A stretch of 64,000 nucleotides of DNA from Chrysopilus asiliformis. Taxonomy: Eukaryota; Arthropoda; Insecta; Diptera; Rhagionidae. A program made the translations under genes and the position numbers. This document shows, piece by piece, positions 36,130 through 46,999 of the stretch (its first letter is position 1; each line of letters starts with the position of its first letter). Location: NCBI GenBank assembly GCA_964034945.1, contig OZ035961.1:9346501-9410500 (forward strand), written 5' to 3'. The notes beneath the pieces are model-generated. The model had not been told where the DNA came from. It did not search any database and was given only the letters and a program-made list of their open reading frames with translations.

Positions 36130-39100
36130 CTTTTACTCAGCCTAGCTTTGAGCTTTATTGGTGTTTTATTGGTGTCGCGATCTGCATTTTCACAAATTTT
36201 GGAATGAAATTTTCCAACGCTCTTGCACAATTGTAGACCCACATCCTTCAATTGTAGACCCACATCCTTCACTCGTAAGATGTAACAGCTTTAAACATTT
36301 TCCATTGACTTATGTGTAAATTTTAACCTTGTTTTTCCAGTAATTATGAGCAAAAAGTTTCTTTTCGAATTGTTTATATTGCTTGGAAAAAAGTTCAAAA
36401 CTCTTCATAAATAATATGGGTTTCTGGTGAAAAAAATCCTTTTTCGTATTAAAAAATTACTCAAAATTTCCTTTTATAAATGAATTTAAATGTGCAGAGT
36501 TGAAAAAAAACGCCCACACATCTACCGAGAATAATGATTAAATACGGCAAATTTTTATTTAAAAATTTCATCTTCATCTCATGCTCGCACAAACAGATTT
36601 TCCGCCATTCCTCGAACACTTGAAACCAATGGGAAAAAATTGTGCTCACTCCCTTTGGCAAAGTTGAAGTCAGATGCAAAGTTGAGTGTTGAAAAGTTCA
36701 AAATTAAATCACGAACATTAGAATTTCGAGAATGTGCTCACAGTGTGAAGTAATCAGGGCAATATCTTGGAAAACTTTGGAAAACATTACTGAGAGTTTG
36801 GTGTAGAGCTCAGGGATGGAGTATTATTCGACAAAAACAACAACAAAAACAAAAACAACAGCAACAACAAAAATAGAACGCAATCAAATCGTCGTACTCT
36901 CAAGTCTAGAGTTGATAAAGTCGATTCTGTGCTATGTTACGTGTGTGTGTTCGTCCTTGTCCTTAGATTGTGAGTTTTGTGCATATTTTTTTTGCGTACA
37001 CAAGCGTATGTAAAATGTTTGGAAAATGGAGAAAAGTATAAGTAGATGGTCTCTTGTATTATGAAAAATGTCGTTAAATAAAATTGAATTAAGGCCGCTG
37101 AATCGCACTGAGAAAACGAAATAAAATCTAAGTATTTAAATGAAAAAAAAAGGAAACCGAAATATCAAACGGGGTGAGATTGAAATTTTTTTTTTACTGT
37201 GTTGAATTGCCATATCACCCAGAAATAATTACCTAGAAACTGTTATAAAATACTTAAGTAATTTTATAGTACTTCACCACGACGACTTGAAGTTAAAAAA
37301 ATTATACCAAGAAAAAAAAACATATGAAGTGATACTACTTTGAATTGTGGTTTTCATTCTCATATACGAGGAAATTTTTGAACCAATTGCTTTGAAATTC
37401 AGCATTTTGGGAATTTGCCTCTAACAGCAAAGTCTAAAACAAATATAAAAATATGAGCATATATTCGAACGAATGGTAGAGGACCGAGGAGGGAAGTTTA
37501 ACCCCAGTCACATATTTTTAGTAGTAGGGAGAGAAATCAAAATAATCCAAAAAGAAATGATTTTTCTCTACTAGTCGGGTTTCTTAATGCTTTGGGGAGA
37601 AAATTTAACCACAGTCACATCTTTTTAATAGTAGGAAGAGAAATCCAAATAGGAATATACGAGACAGTGGACTCTTTTGCAATGATTCCCTAAAAATAGT
37701 GAGTTATTCTTATAATATCGGGAAAATTTCCTATTTTTCGGGATAAATTCCCCTTTTGTTTGGGAAAATTCAAAAATTTTAAGGGCTGGCCACACTGAAA
37801 ATCAACAAAACTTTGACGGTTGAACAGAGTCAAGTGTTTGCACGAGTGACGTATAAAAGTTCCACCCTCATTTCAAATCGGCGTCGTTTTCTTCGTCTTT
37901 CATCTCGGCTTTCCTCATCGGTATTTGAAATATGAAAAATAAAATGAATGCCCGAAGGGTGGGAAGCGTAGCATAAAACGCTATCGTGTTTATTGTAAGT
38001 CGAGGAGCCCATTTTCCATATTTTCGCCCCCCTCCCCTCCACCTTTTTTTTTTGATAAAACTTTTCCATATTTTCCATTCGTATTTGCGTATTTTCCTCG
38101 GTTGTTTTTTTTTCTATTCCCCCGGATAAAACGAAACGATGAATTTTTTTTATCCTGCCGGGTGGATGAATCCTCGTCCTCGGCGCTTATTTCACAATGC
38201 TGTATGTTTCTTGATGTCGTAAAACGCATCAGAGGTTATCGTAAAAAAGTTTTCCCTTTCGTTTCATTTTTCATTTTCCAGACTATATGCCGAGCGGTAC
38301 ACAGCATGTACGTAATTGTATACAGCGTTTTTATTGTATCGTTAGAGTATTACTGTGATGATGGAACGCCGATATGAAAAGTAGGCATATTCGTATATCC
38401 TGTATGTGGGGGATGTAAAGAGGCGTGCAGGCGTCTCTGAGGTGTGTTGTGTTACTGAATATTCGAGGTATTTTGCGTAACTTGAGAATATAATTGCAAT
38501 CGAGGATTATGGGGCAACACCGACCGAGCAATATGAGCTACAAGTGAAAACGTAATGGATAAATCAATTTGTGTATTACGGGTTGGTACAAGAAATGAAA
38601 AAGCAGAAGTTTGTTGCCTATAAGAATATGCTTTCAAAATATGGGGGTTGTTGCGTTCTATAAATGTGTGCAACTTTAGTTCAGTTAAGGGATCAAGTTT
38701 GCTCTCTACACGAGTACTAAAATGATTTATATCGCGGTAATGTGAAGATAATAACCAGCCTGGTGATTATATCCGAAGAAATATTAGATCCTACGATTGA
38801 TCGAAATGTCATGGGAGTTCAGTATATTTTTTTTACCCTACATTTTGCGATTTCAGTGTGAAAATATGTTTTATATATGTCGAGTTGGCCATAAATCGTG
38901 TACTAGATTTGCAATTATTCATTAATGTTGATATACTTCAATACCCAACTTCATAGTTACATGTCACAGAAATTCAATTGAATTATCTCGATATCATTTT
39001 ACAACATCCATGCATTTTCTTGAATCGATCGATATTCCTTGTTGGTATAATTATTTTCATTTGATGGATTAATGTTTTGGAAACCTTAAAGGACATGAAT

Positions 39101-39300
39101 TGGATTTAAATTGTAAGGAATATTGTTCACATACTACAACCGAATTAAATTACTGTATCAATTATCAAAGTCTAATCAATATTTACTGGCATAATTAAGA
39201 TATTCTATGCAACATTAATCTGCAATTTTTTGTGCTCTTTTTAAGATTTGAAATCCACTTCTTAAAATTGAAGTTAGATTTGAAAGATGGCCGAATCGAA
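36130..39300. other. No supportable gene
   Basis: Mixed-composition DNA. 37800-38700 is less AT-rich and has several overlapping ORFs of 60-90 codons on both strands, but none shows a domain, splice-bounded exon or signal peptide that I recognise. Confidence 0.45.
36228..36269. repeat. 21-base tandem duplication
   Basis: CAATTGTAGACCCACATCCT followed by T, twice in succession. Confidence 0.8.
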
Positions 39301-39309
39301 CCAAAACCA

Positions 39310-40020
39310 AACCACTTTTAAAAATATCAGATGCGATCAACACAAAACTTTCCTCAGCAAAATTTAGTTTCGGAAAAATTTTTTTTTTTCAAATATCTCG
39401 AGAATTGTTAGAGATACGTAAAAACCGTTAAAGAAAAAAAATGCAGGAAATTTTATTTCCTTTGAATTTGGGTATAATTACTTTTTCTCAAAATCGTATA
39501 TGTAGTTTCCGAGAAATTTTCAAAAAACTTAATTTTTTTCAAATACAGTGATCCCTCCAACTGCGCGGTAGATACGTTCCACAAAAAGAGCGCGCAAATC
39601 GAAACCGCGCACGGTGAACTCTACTTTATATGAAATTTTGGGGTTAGGAACATGTTTTTTTAAACGAAAATTATGAAAAAAACCGCAAAACCGCGCAGCT
39701 GCGAAATTTTTACCACGCAGTTCGAAATTTTGGTATTAAAAACTTATCCGCGCAGTTGCGAAACCGCGCAGTTGCGAAACCGCGCAGTTAAAAACCGTGC
39801 AGTTGGAGGGATTACTGTATGTTAAGAAGCATTAGAGATACGTAAAAACCTTCAACGCAAAAAATGCGGTAAATTTTATTTCCTCTAAATTTGTTTATAT
39901 TGATTTTTTCATAAAAGCGCATAATTTTCGACAGATTTTCAAAAAGTTAAGTGAAATTGAATTTTCATGTCCTGCCAAAAAATGTTAAGGAAAAGGCCGA
40001 AGTTTCGCTTCGGCCAAAAA
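39310..40020. repeat. Interspersed repeat S2 copy split by the TA-flanked MITE
   Basis: GCGATCAACACAAAACTTTC starts the element. AATATCTCGAGAATTGTTAG and GAGATACGTAAAAACC occur before the MITE, and a second GAGATACGTAAAAACC after it. No TCTG tract remains. Confidence 0.55.
39546..39817. mobile_element. TA-flanked MITE, 272 bases, nested in an older repeat
   Basis: TA on both sides (39544-39545, 39818-39819) and ends CAGTGATCCCTCCAACTGC and GCAGTTGGAGGGATTACTG, as in Tc1/mariner/pogo-type elements. The interior carries direct repeats of GCGCAGTTGCGAAACC. It splits a copy of the GGAAAGTATTGTAT-type repeat, whose halves lie at 39310-39545 and 39818-40020. Confidence 0.82.
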
Positions 40021-40130
40021 CTGACCTTCGGTCCGTCTCTACCTGCAATTAAGGCCATTATATTTTGATTTATGTTTTTCACATCTTTCTGTCGTTAACA
40101 AATAATAAAAAAAACCTCATTGTCGTAAAA

Positions 40131-40190
40131 AAAATAGCAATTAAAACCACTTATTCCAAGAAACACATTTTATTTGAATCAATTACATTT
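40131..40190 (-). other. Isolated relic of the LRR upstream block
   Basis: The stretch AATTAAAACCACTTATT and the following ACATTTTATTTGAATCAATT match the distal end of the L-gene upstream block (AATTAAAACGACTTATTGCA, then TTTTTATTTGACTCAATT). It lies just beyond the 3' end of L1, where the upstream block of a next gene to the left would be. No gene body follows, so it probably marks a deleted unit. Confidence 0.5.
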
Positions 40191-40360
40191 TTAACTTTTT
40201 ATTAGAAATATCATTTTTTGTAAATATTCACACACAAGCGTGCTACAGTTTTCAATGCCAAACATATTGTTTTTTGTGATTTTAAAATATTTGAAATTTT
40301 CGAGTTTTATTTTTAAATATTACTCTGATAGAAATAAATTGTACTTTGGAAACATTAAAA

Positions 40361-41530
40361 TTATTTGATAGGCTTATAAAATTCTGGTCGTAAAGATCGT
40401 AGTGCAGAGATGGTCTCATTTGTGACATTAACACCATCAAACTGAAAACTTTCCAGATTTTTAAGTTGTTTAATGACATTCACATCGATGTCCTTACATT
40501 TCAATTGATTTATATACAACCAAGACAATTTCGGCATATTTAAAAATATTTTAAAATCTAGATTTTCAACTGGATTATTACTAATGTCTAATGTTTCCAG
40601 GCTGCGAGCTTTGGTCAGATTTTTAAGGTTTGTGATATTATTTGATGCAATGTTCAAATGTTTGACATCTTGAATATTTCCAATTTCAATGTTCGTTAGT
40701 TGATTATCAAAAGCATGCAGTTCTGTCACATTTCCAACAAATCTTTTGACGCCACTCTTATAAAAGTCGACAGAATCACAATGTCCAATGAAAATTTCGT
40801 AAATTGGATTATGGGGACAAGAAAATTTCACCAAATTCAAATGTTTAACGATTTTTTCTCCAAAAACTTTGATTTTGTTTGAATTCAATGTGATTACTTT
40901 CAAATTTGTATTGTACTCAAATACCTTGTCATCAAAAATTTCAATTAAGTTGCTTGCCACGCTTAAACTCAATAAAGATCTGAGAGGTTTAAACACATTT
41001 TTTGGAAGTGCAGAAATTCTGTTGAATTCAAGATTTAAATCCAAAATGTTTTCCAATCCATCAAAACTGTGAGTGTGTATTTTATTTATTTGGTTGTTGC
41101 GAAGATTTAGTTTTTCCAATCTTGTATTGTATTTGAATGTCCATTCCGGTACTTCAATAATATTATTGAACGTGTTAGAATATATTATCAATTTTTCTGA
41201 GCTGTTATCCAATTTCTCTAGTTTTTCAATTTTACAACCTACTAATTTCAAACTTTTGAGTTCATAAAATACTGTAAAAATATTTTTGGGCACTGTTTTC
41301 ATAATCGAATCCGTTATATAAAGACTGAAAAAATCCTTTTTCTCAGAAATATCGAATTTCGATTCAGGATCAAGTTTTAATTTGTGGCAACTTAAATCAG
41401 CTAAATCAGCTATGTCGTGTAGATATGAATTTTCTTTGCAGTTTTGCCTTAAATTTATAATAACACCACATGAAAACTTGAATATGATTAGGAAATAAAA
41501 TATTTCTAAGGTTCGTCCTATCGAAATCAT
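40361..41530 (-). CDS. Secreted leucine-rich-repeat protein L1 (389 aa, single exon)
   Basis: An intact intronless gene. Residues 1-23 form a signal peptide (hydrophobic core 10-19). Cys31 and Cys48 form an N-terminal cap, and LRRs of the LxxLxLxxNxI type run from about residue 75 to 378, for example LEKLNLRNNQINKI and LETLDISNNPVENL. Other Cys are at 99, 238, 251 and 345; Cys251 is not in the other copies. Possible N-glycosylation sites occur at NVT, NIT, NLT and NET. There is no transmembrane segment, coiled coil or GPI-type tail, so the product is probably secreted. The start is the Met 12 bases after a conserved TCAGTC block shared by all four copies. An AATAAA lies about 50 bases past the stop (40306-40311). 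It resembles the LRR part of dipteran extracellular LRR proteins such as the mosquito LRIM/APL1 group but lacks their coiled coil. A recognition role is inference only. Confidence 0.9.
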   Translation of the reverse strand: MISIGRTLEIFYFLIIFKFSCGVIINLRQNCKENSYLHDIADLADLSCHKLKLDPESKFDISEKKDFFSLYITDSIMKTVPKNIFTVFYELKSLKLVGCKIEKLEKLDNSSEKLIIYSNTFNNIIEVPEWTFKYNTRLEKLNLRNNQINKIHTHSFDGLENILDLNLEFNRISALPKNVFKPLRSLLSLSVASNLIEIFDDKVFEYNTNLKVITLNSNKIKVFGEKIVKHLNLVKFSCPHNPIYEIFIGHCDSVDFYKSGVKRFVGNVTELHAFDNQLTNIEIGNIQDVKHLNIASNNITNLKNLTKARSLETLDISNNPVENLDFKIFLNMPKLSWLYINQLKCKDIDVNVIKQLKNLESFQFDGVNVTNETISALRSLRPEFYKPIK

Positions 41531-41850
41531 TTTGTAAGTGTGACTGATTTTAAATTTACATAAATTGCTATGATTTGTAATCAGAACCCTTTTTATTTAT
41601 TCCATAGGGGGGCAATTTTCAAGTAATCTTATTGAGTTGCACTTCAAGTTAATCTGATACGAATGTTAAAATTCCCATAATCATAATTTTGAAATAAAAT
41701 AAAATGCGTAAAATGTTTCTCTTAAAATAAACGAGAAATTCTAATACTAATTTAGAAAACCATGAAACAGAAATGGTTCAATGGTTAAACACAAAAAATA
41801 ACTAATTTAGATAGATAAAATGACTGAATTAAAACGACTTATTGCAAAAC
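41531..41850 (-). promoter_or_regulatory. Conserved upstream block of L1
   Basis: About 300 bases upstream of L1 are homologous to the same interval before L2, L3 and L4. Read towards the gene, a TCAGTC initiator-like hexamer (41542-41547) lies about 12 bases before the ATG within the shared context AAAATCAGTC...CTTACAAAATG. The distal end is the motif AAACGACTTATTGCA (as read on the plus strand). Presumed core promoter and short 5' leader. The TATA-like TTTATATAGA seen in L2 and L3 is TTTATGTAAA here. Confidence 0.6.
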
Positions 41851-42510
41851 ATAAAAACTTGTGCGTAGATTAAATAAATAATGTGGTTTTTTGTTTTATG
41901 ATCAGATTTGGTTGTTTTTTGGGTAAATATCTATACAATTAGCATGATAGAATTATAATTTGAATATTACAGTTACTAGATTTTTCATTCTTTACATTCC
42001 TTACATTTTTTACTTTGATTTTAGTGTCCGTAAACAATTCTTTGTTTACACGTAAACTATGGCGTAATATTTGCACTACACTGCGTTTTATCTAAGATTT
42101 ATAATTGAATGAGTGGTAAAACTAATTATTATTATTATAAAGAAACAAAATGTTTCTGAGATTTCTTTTGTCTAATTAAAAAAAAATCGAATTTTAAGCT
42201 GTTTTTCGAGCTACATCCGTTTGCATAACCTTGACTATCGTTATATCCTTGACTTGATTACATTAATTTACTATTAATTTTTACTTACTATAAAATACAA
42301 AATATATTCAATTAGGTGTTAATATGTGTATAACAATGAAATGAAGTCAATAAAGCTCATATTTTTACTAGCGATGCCGTTATTTATATTTTTTAATTAT
42401 TTACTGAAAATGTGTGTTTTTGATACAATTACAAAAAACTTTTTGGAATAAAGCAATTTTATGTGAATAATGTTTTACTGAAATTAATCTCATTGTCAAA
42501 CTTATAGAAA

Positions 42511-43656
42511 CTAGGAAAAAAAAATTTGTAGTTGTAAAGACCGTAGTGCTGAGATGGTCTCATTTGTGACATTAACACCATAAAACTCAAAACTTTCCAG
42601 ATTTTTAAGTTGTTTAATGACACCCACATCGATGTCCTTACATTTTAATTGACTTATTCGCAACCTAGACAATTTCGGCATATTTAGAAATATTTTAAAA
42701 TCTAGATTTTCAATTGGATTATTACTAATGTCTAATGATTCCAAACTGCGAGCTTTGGTCAGATTTTTAAGATTTGTGATATTATTTGATCCAATGTACA
42801 AACGTTTGACGTCTTGAATATTTCCAATTTCAATGTTCGTTAGTTGATTACCCGGAGCTTGCAGTTCTGTCACATTTCCAACAAATCTTTTGACGCCACT
42901 CTTAAGAAAGTCGACAGAATCAGAATGTCCAATGAAAATTTCGTGAATTGAATTATAAGAACAAAAAAATTTCACCAAATTCAAATGTTTCACAATTTTT
43001 TGTCCAAAAACTTTGAACTTGTTTGAATTCAAATTTATCGCTTTCAAATTTGTATTGTACTCAAATACCTCGTCATCTAAAATTTCCATCAAATTTTCTG
43101 CTACGCTTAAACTTAACAAAGATGTCAGAGGGTTAAATATATTTTTTGGAAGTACAGAAATTCTGTTATTTCCAAGATGCAAATCCAAAATATTTTCCAG
43201 TCCATCAAAACTGTGAGTATGTATTTTATTTATTTTGTTGTTGTTAAGTTTTAGTTTCTCCAATCTTGTATTATATTTGAATGTCCATTCAGGTACTTCA
43301 ATAATATTATTGTACGTGTTAGAATATATTATCAATTTTTCTGAGCTTTTATCAAATTTTTCTAGTTTTTCAATTTTACAGTTTACTAATTTCAAACTTT
43401 TGAGTTCATAAAATACTGTAAAAATATTTTTGGGCACTGTTTTCATAATCGAATCCTTCATATAAATGCTGAAAAAATCCTTTTTCGCAGAAATATCGAA
43501 TTCCCATTCAGAAGAAAATTTTAATTTGTCACAATATAAATCAGCTTGATATGAATTTTCTCTGCAGTTTTGCCTTAAATTTATAATAACACCACATGAA
43601 AACTTGAATATGATTAGGAAATAAAATATTTTTAAGGTTCGTCCTATCGAAATCAT
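42511..43656 (-). CDS. Secreted leucine-rich-repeat protein L2 (381 aa, single exon)
   Basis: Paralogue of L1 with the same plan: a signal peptide (core YFLIIFKF), an N-terminal Cys pair in a region six residues shorter than in L1, about a dozen LRRs, and a C-terminus ending in SLQLQIFFS. The frame is open 31 codons further upstream, to a Met at 43749, but I start at 43656. That position is the Met shared by all four copies, it directly precedes a good signal peptide, and the TCAGTC initiator-like block at 43668-43673 lies upstream of it; the longer start would cover that block. L2 has the most distinct middle LRRs of the L1-L3 trio (KLNNNKINK and DLHLGNNRISVL). It is embedded in a unit (41861-44992) duplicated around L3. 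Function unknown; secretion is a firm inference. Confidence 0.9.
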   Translation of the reverse strand: MISIGRTLKIFYFLIIFKFSCGVIINLRQNCRENSYQADLYCDKLKFSSEWEFDISAKKDFFSIYMKDSIMKTVPKNIFTVFYELKSLKLVNCKIEKLEKFDKSSEKLIIYSNTYNNIIEVPEWTFKYNTRLEKLKLNNNKINKIHTHSFDGLENILDLHLGNNRISVLPKNIFNPLTSLLSLSVAENLMEILDDEVFEYNTNLKAINLNSNKFKVFGQKIVKHLNLVKFFCSYNSIHEIFIGHSDSVDFLKSGVKRFVGNVTELQAPGNQLTNIEIGNIQDVKRLYIGSNNITNLKNLTKARSLESLDISNNPIENLDFKIFLNMPKLSRLRISQLKCKDIDVGVIKQLKNLESFEFYGVNVTNETISALRSLQLQIFFS

Positions 43657-43952
43657 TTTGTAAGTCTGACTGATTTTAGATCTATATAAATTGCTGGGAT
43701 TTATTATCAGAATCCTTTTTATTTTTTCCATAAAGAGGGTAAGTTTCAATTAATCTTATTGTTAGTAATTTTAGTTTTATTAAGTTAAGCTTTAGGCTAA
43801 TCTGATACGCGTGTCAAAATGTCCATTATCATAATCATGAAACGTAGATGCGTAAAATTAAGGAGAAATATTAAATGTTACTTTAGATGGACAAAATGAC
43901 TGAATTAAAACGACTTATTGCAAAGCATAATTTTTATTTGACTCAATTAGAT
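43657..43952 (-). promoter_or_regulatory. Conserved upstream block of L2
   Basis: Homologous to the blocks before L1, L3 and L4. TCAGTC is at 43668-43673, 12 bases before the chosen ATG. A TATA-like TTTATATAGAT sits only about 18 bases before it, closer than a usual TATA-to-initiator spacing, so its role as a TATA box is doubtful. The distal end carries the shared AAACGACTTATTGCA motif and the following TTTTTATTTGACTCAATT. Confidence 0.6.
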
Positions 43953-44373
43953 AAAGTAAAACGTCCTATTACCGAACTGTAACCGATTGCCGGAAAATTC
44001 TTAAAAAACCGTTTAAAATAAGCTTCCCATTAATCAAAATTATCGAAAAATGTTTTTAATGCAATCCGTTATCATATTTTGTTAATTTAACCATCGAAAA
44101 TCAATATCACTAAATTGGGATTTTTGTTGAGAAGGGCTTTTTTGAATGCAAGTCACAAAACGCGCGGTTTTCTTAAGGTATGAGTTAAGAATTCGTATTT
44201 CTTGTTTTTAGTATTTCATTATGTAATAAAAAACACATTCTTTACTCAAATCCAATGTATTAAAAAAAAATCTCGAAAGTGCTTAAAATAATAAAAAAAA
44301 ACATTCTTACCGTAATAGGTTTGGTCGTCAAAATCAGTAAAACCTATTACCGGACCATATTTCGGTAATAAGG

Positions 44374-44992
44374 TTTTTTATACACGTATGGTGAAACCAA
44401 AGGGTATATTAACTTTGCCTTACCGTTTGTAATGCCAAGATCCCGTCATCACACACAAAAATGAATTACACCAGTGTGTTTAGAATGATAAAAATAATTA
44501 ATTTTTGCATGTCCGTCCGTCCGTCTGTCTGTCCGTCTGTCCGTCTGTCCGTCCGTCCGTCTGTCCGTCTATCCGTCCGTCCGTCCGTCCGTCCGTCTGT
44601 GGTGCGGATTGCGGGCGCACGGATTGAGCTATAGAATTGGAATTTTATGCAGATCGGTTTTTCGTAAAATGCGAAGCTAAGTTCGTTCATGGGCAAAAAT
44701 GGACCATTACGGGGGGGTACCCCCCATACAAACGAAAACGTTTTTTGTGAATATCTCAAAAACGGTGCATCTTATCAAAAAAGTCCAAGAACAAAAGTTA
44801 TTTAGGATATGATTCTACATAAAACTCCTATACATCAAAATCCGATTGGAATAAATTTTAAAAAATCTTATTGGAAAATTTGACTTCAAAGTGGAATTTT
44901 GGTACAACTGTTCGAATTTTGATACGAATATCACCATACGGGTTTTCAATAATTGCCACATTGGCAATTATAGCTTTTGTTATGTTTTGATT
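44374..44992. repeat. Interspersed repeat S1 with TCCG/TCTG microsatellite
   Basis: Starts TTTTTATACACGTATGG with a nearby AAAGGGTATATTAAC, passes a (TCCG/TCTG)n tract (44510-44600), GATTGAGCTATAGA, AAGTTCGTTCATGGGCA and AATATCTCAAAAACG, and ends CAATTATAGCTTTTGTTATG. It recurs at 50634, 23028 and 26812. A 97-codon minus frame here only translates the repeat. Confidence 0.7.
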
Positions 44993-44999
44993 GTGAAAG

Positions 45000-46650
45000 T
45001 TTAAACAGTAGAATTCAAAATTAAATTGTGGCAAAATGCTTTTCGAAAATGTACCGGAATATGAATTTTTAATTATTTATTGCAAAAAGTTAAGTTAAAA
45101 ATCATATTACGGTAATAAGAATTCATAATTCTGGTAATAGAATTTTATTAAAGCAAAATTTAAGGAAAAGATAATCACGTTATCCTTACAGATTTCTTAA
45201 TATCAGAATCGGGTTCAGCGATCCCAAAAACCACCAAATGAAATTTTTTCCGGTAATCAAGTTATCCTTACAGGACTTTCCCTTATAGTTATAAGCACGA
45301 ATTCATTGTATTGCCATCGGACTTATGTGTGTAAACGTATGTGCATATTTCTAAGTCGATCGGGTGAGTGGAAGGGGTCAAAATAAAATTTTAAGGTCGT
45401 TACCCTGACAGACAAACAAACTAATTTGAATTAAAATTTTTACATAATTTGAATCCAATGTCCCAATAGAACGAAATGGAGTCCATCAAATAATATATTG
45501 CGTGAAATCTATTATGTATAATTATAGAGAAATTGAAAATAATAGCCGCTTAAGTCGACTTAAGTCTGTTTGGAATGTCAGCTTTATTTGAACCTGCAAA
45601 ACGAATATTTTCGGTCCATATGAAATCGCAAGAAAGGAACGAAAAAATATTTGCGTTATCATAAGGTCGATGCCACATTGGCATCAGCTAATGATAACGA
45701 TATGATTCCGATATCTTTACGGTAGATGACTAATTGTAGCTGAGGCGTAACTGATATGACGGATAAAGTTGCCTTGATAATCGCGTTCGAATCGGTTTAT
45801 TGTATATCATAATGCAAAAATAATGTGGTTAAATATGATATTAGTTTCCAAATTTGTTATTTTAGCCATAATTTGGACATACATGAAAATTTAGGCATAT
45901 TTTTTATTACAAAATGTATTTTTGAATGTTTTGCATTTAAAAGTGTCGAGAAAATAGTTAACTTTAAACTGGCAACACTAAACTACATATTAAATTACAG
46001 GATTATTAAAAATTTCGCCTGCTGGAATTTCATCCCACCAGTTTTCTTGCAACCTCTGAAGAGTAAGATCCAATGCCGAGAGCCGAGGTCGATGGAAAGG
46101 CCGAAACCGCCGAGCGGTCAAAGACGTAGAATATTAAAAGAATTGCTCTGACTGACTGATTAACTGACTTATCAAATCCCTGAACCTTGACATCTCTATT
46201 TTTCACAGTAAATTTCCTGTATCACGTAGGCGAGGTTGTGTGAACTTTTACCCTGAAACGAGTATGATTGAGGATGGAAAGGTTTTTAAAATATCTATTT
46301 TAGCACAAATCCCCGCAGTTAGAAGGGTAAACATTGTTACATGTGGATTTTTGGGATCGGTGATCGCGAATCTGATGTTGGAATTTCAAAACTCGTAATG
46401 AGAGGTTCTAAATTGATAACGCTAATATCCTGTATCCCATTTTTTCGTATTAGGGGATCACGTCAAAGTTTTGAAATTCCAAATAGAAGGTCCTGCAAAG
46501 ATACACCCATGTGTTTTACGAAAGTTTCTATGAGTATACTAAAAATTACATTTCAAATAAAACAATATATGCAGGTGCAAGAGAAAATACTTTATTTCAG
46601 TTGTTTACATGTGTTGATATTTTTTTAAAATAAATATTTCTTAAACAGTA
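45000..46650. other. No supportable gene between L2 unit and LRR relic
   Basis: ORFs of 95 and 108 codons on the plus strand (46341, 45825) have no recognisable features. No repeat partner seen. Confidence 0.45.
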
Positions 46651-46663
46651 GAAATAATTTCTA

Positions 46664-46990
46664 GTGGTTAAGAACGAAGTGCAGAAAATGTTTTATTCGT
46701 GATTTTAATACTTAAAGAACTAAGATATTTTAGAACTAAAATATTTTATATCTACGTCTATGTTCTTCAACTTTAAGTCGTCTATTCGCAAAGAACATAA
46801 CTTTGCCAGGTTCATAAATATTTTGAAATCTAAAACGTTACTAGGATTAGAACTTTTATCCAATTCTTCAATGTTAAAAGCTTTAGTGAGATTCTTTAAA
46901 TCGATGATATTATTTGGTGTAAAGTGCAAAATTTTTAACTTTAGTAATTTTACCTCCACTGAATTAGTTTTAAAACGAATGGAATAAAAG
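46664..46990 (-). pseudogene. Relic of an L4-like LRR gene (C-terminal part)
   Basis: The minus strand encodes NNIIDLKNLTKAFNIEELD, then FKIFMNLAKLCSLRIDDLKL and KNIDVD, which align with the last LRRs of L4 (NNITDLKNLTKACNLKELDI and FQIFLNMPKLSMLRMDHLKL). The frame breaks after IDVD. Traces of the next LRR (KYFSS, then an end resembling TNKTFSALRS) follow in other frames, and upstream of about 46960 the similarity fades with stops. There is no signal peptide or promoter block. This is a decayed copy lying between the intact L2 and L3. Confidence 0.75.
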
Positions 46991-46999
46991 TCTTAATTT

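Larger units (their letters stand above)
41861..44992. repeat. Duplicated unit containing L2
   Basis: A segment of about 3.1 kb homologous to 48001-51487. It begins at the shared TTGTGCGTA(G/A)ATTAAATAA in the 3' flank, spans L2, its upstream block and about 1 kb more upstream, including a TCCG-rich interspersed repeat, and ends at CAATTATAGCTTTTGTTATG. The homology includes intergenic DNA, so this is a segmental duplication, not a retrocopy. Confidence 0.8.

Noticed and set aside
37830..38673. Several overlapping ORFs in a less AT-rich patch
   Set aside because: No conserved motif, no consistent splice-bounded exon, and coding in conflicting frames. Considered as a place for the missing 5' exon, but no signal peptide with a matching donor was found.
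43670..43700. TTTATATAGA as TATA box of L2 and L3
   Set aside because: Only about 18 bases from the TCAGTC initiator-like site and changed in L1 and L4; spacing and conservation do not support it.
43657..43749. 31-codon N-terminal extension of L2 (and the equivalent 49718-49810 for L3)
   Set aside because: Would place a Lys/Ile-rich stretch before a good signal peptide, covers the initiator-like block, and is not shared with L1 or L4.
44466..44759. 97-codon minus-strand ORF, with a 139-codon counterpart at 50668-51087
   Set aside because: Both lie in S1 repeats; the shared peptide (GPFLPMNELS) is repeat-derived and the reading includes the TCCG microsatellite.
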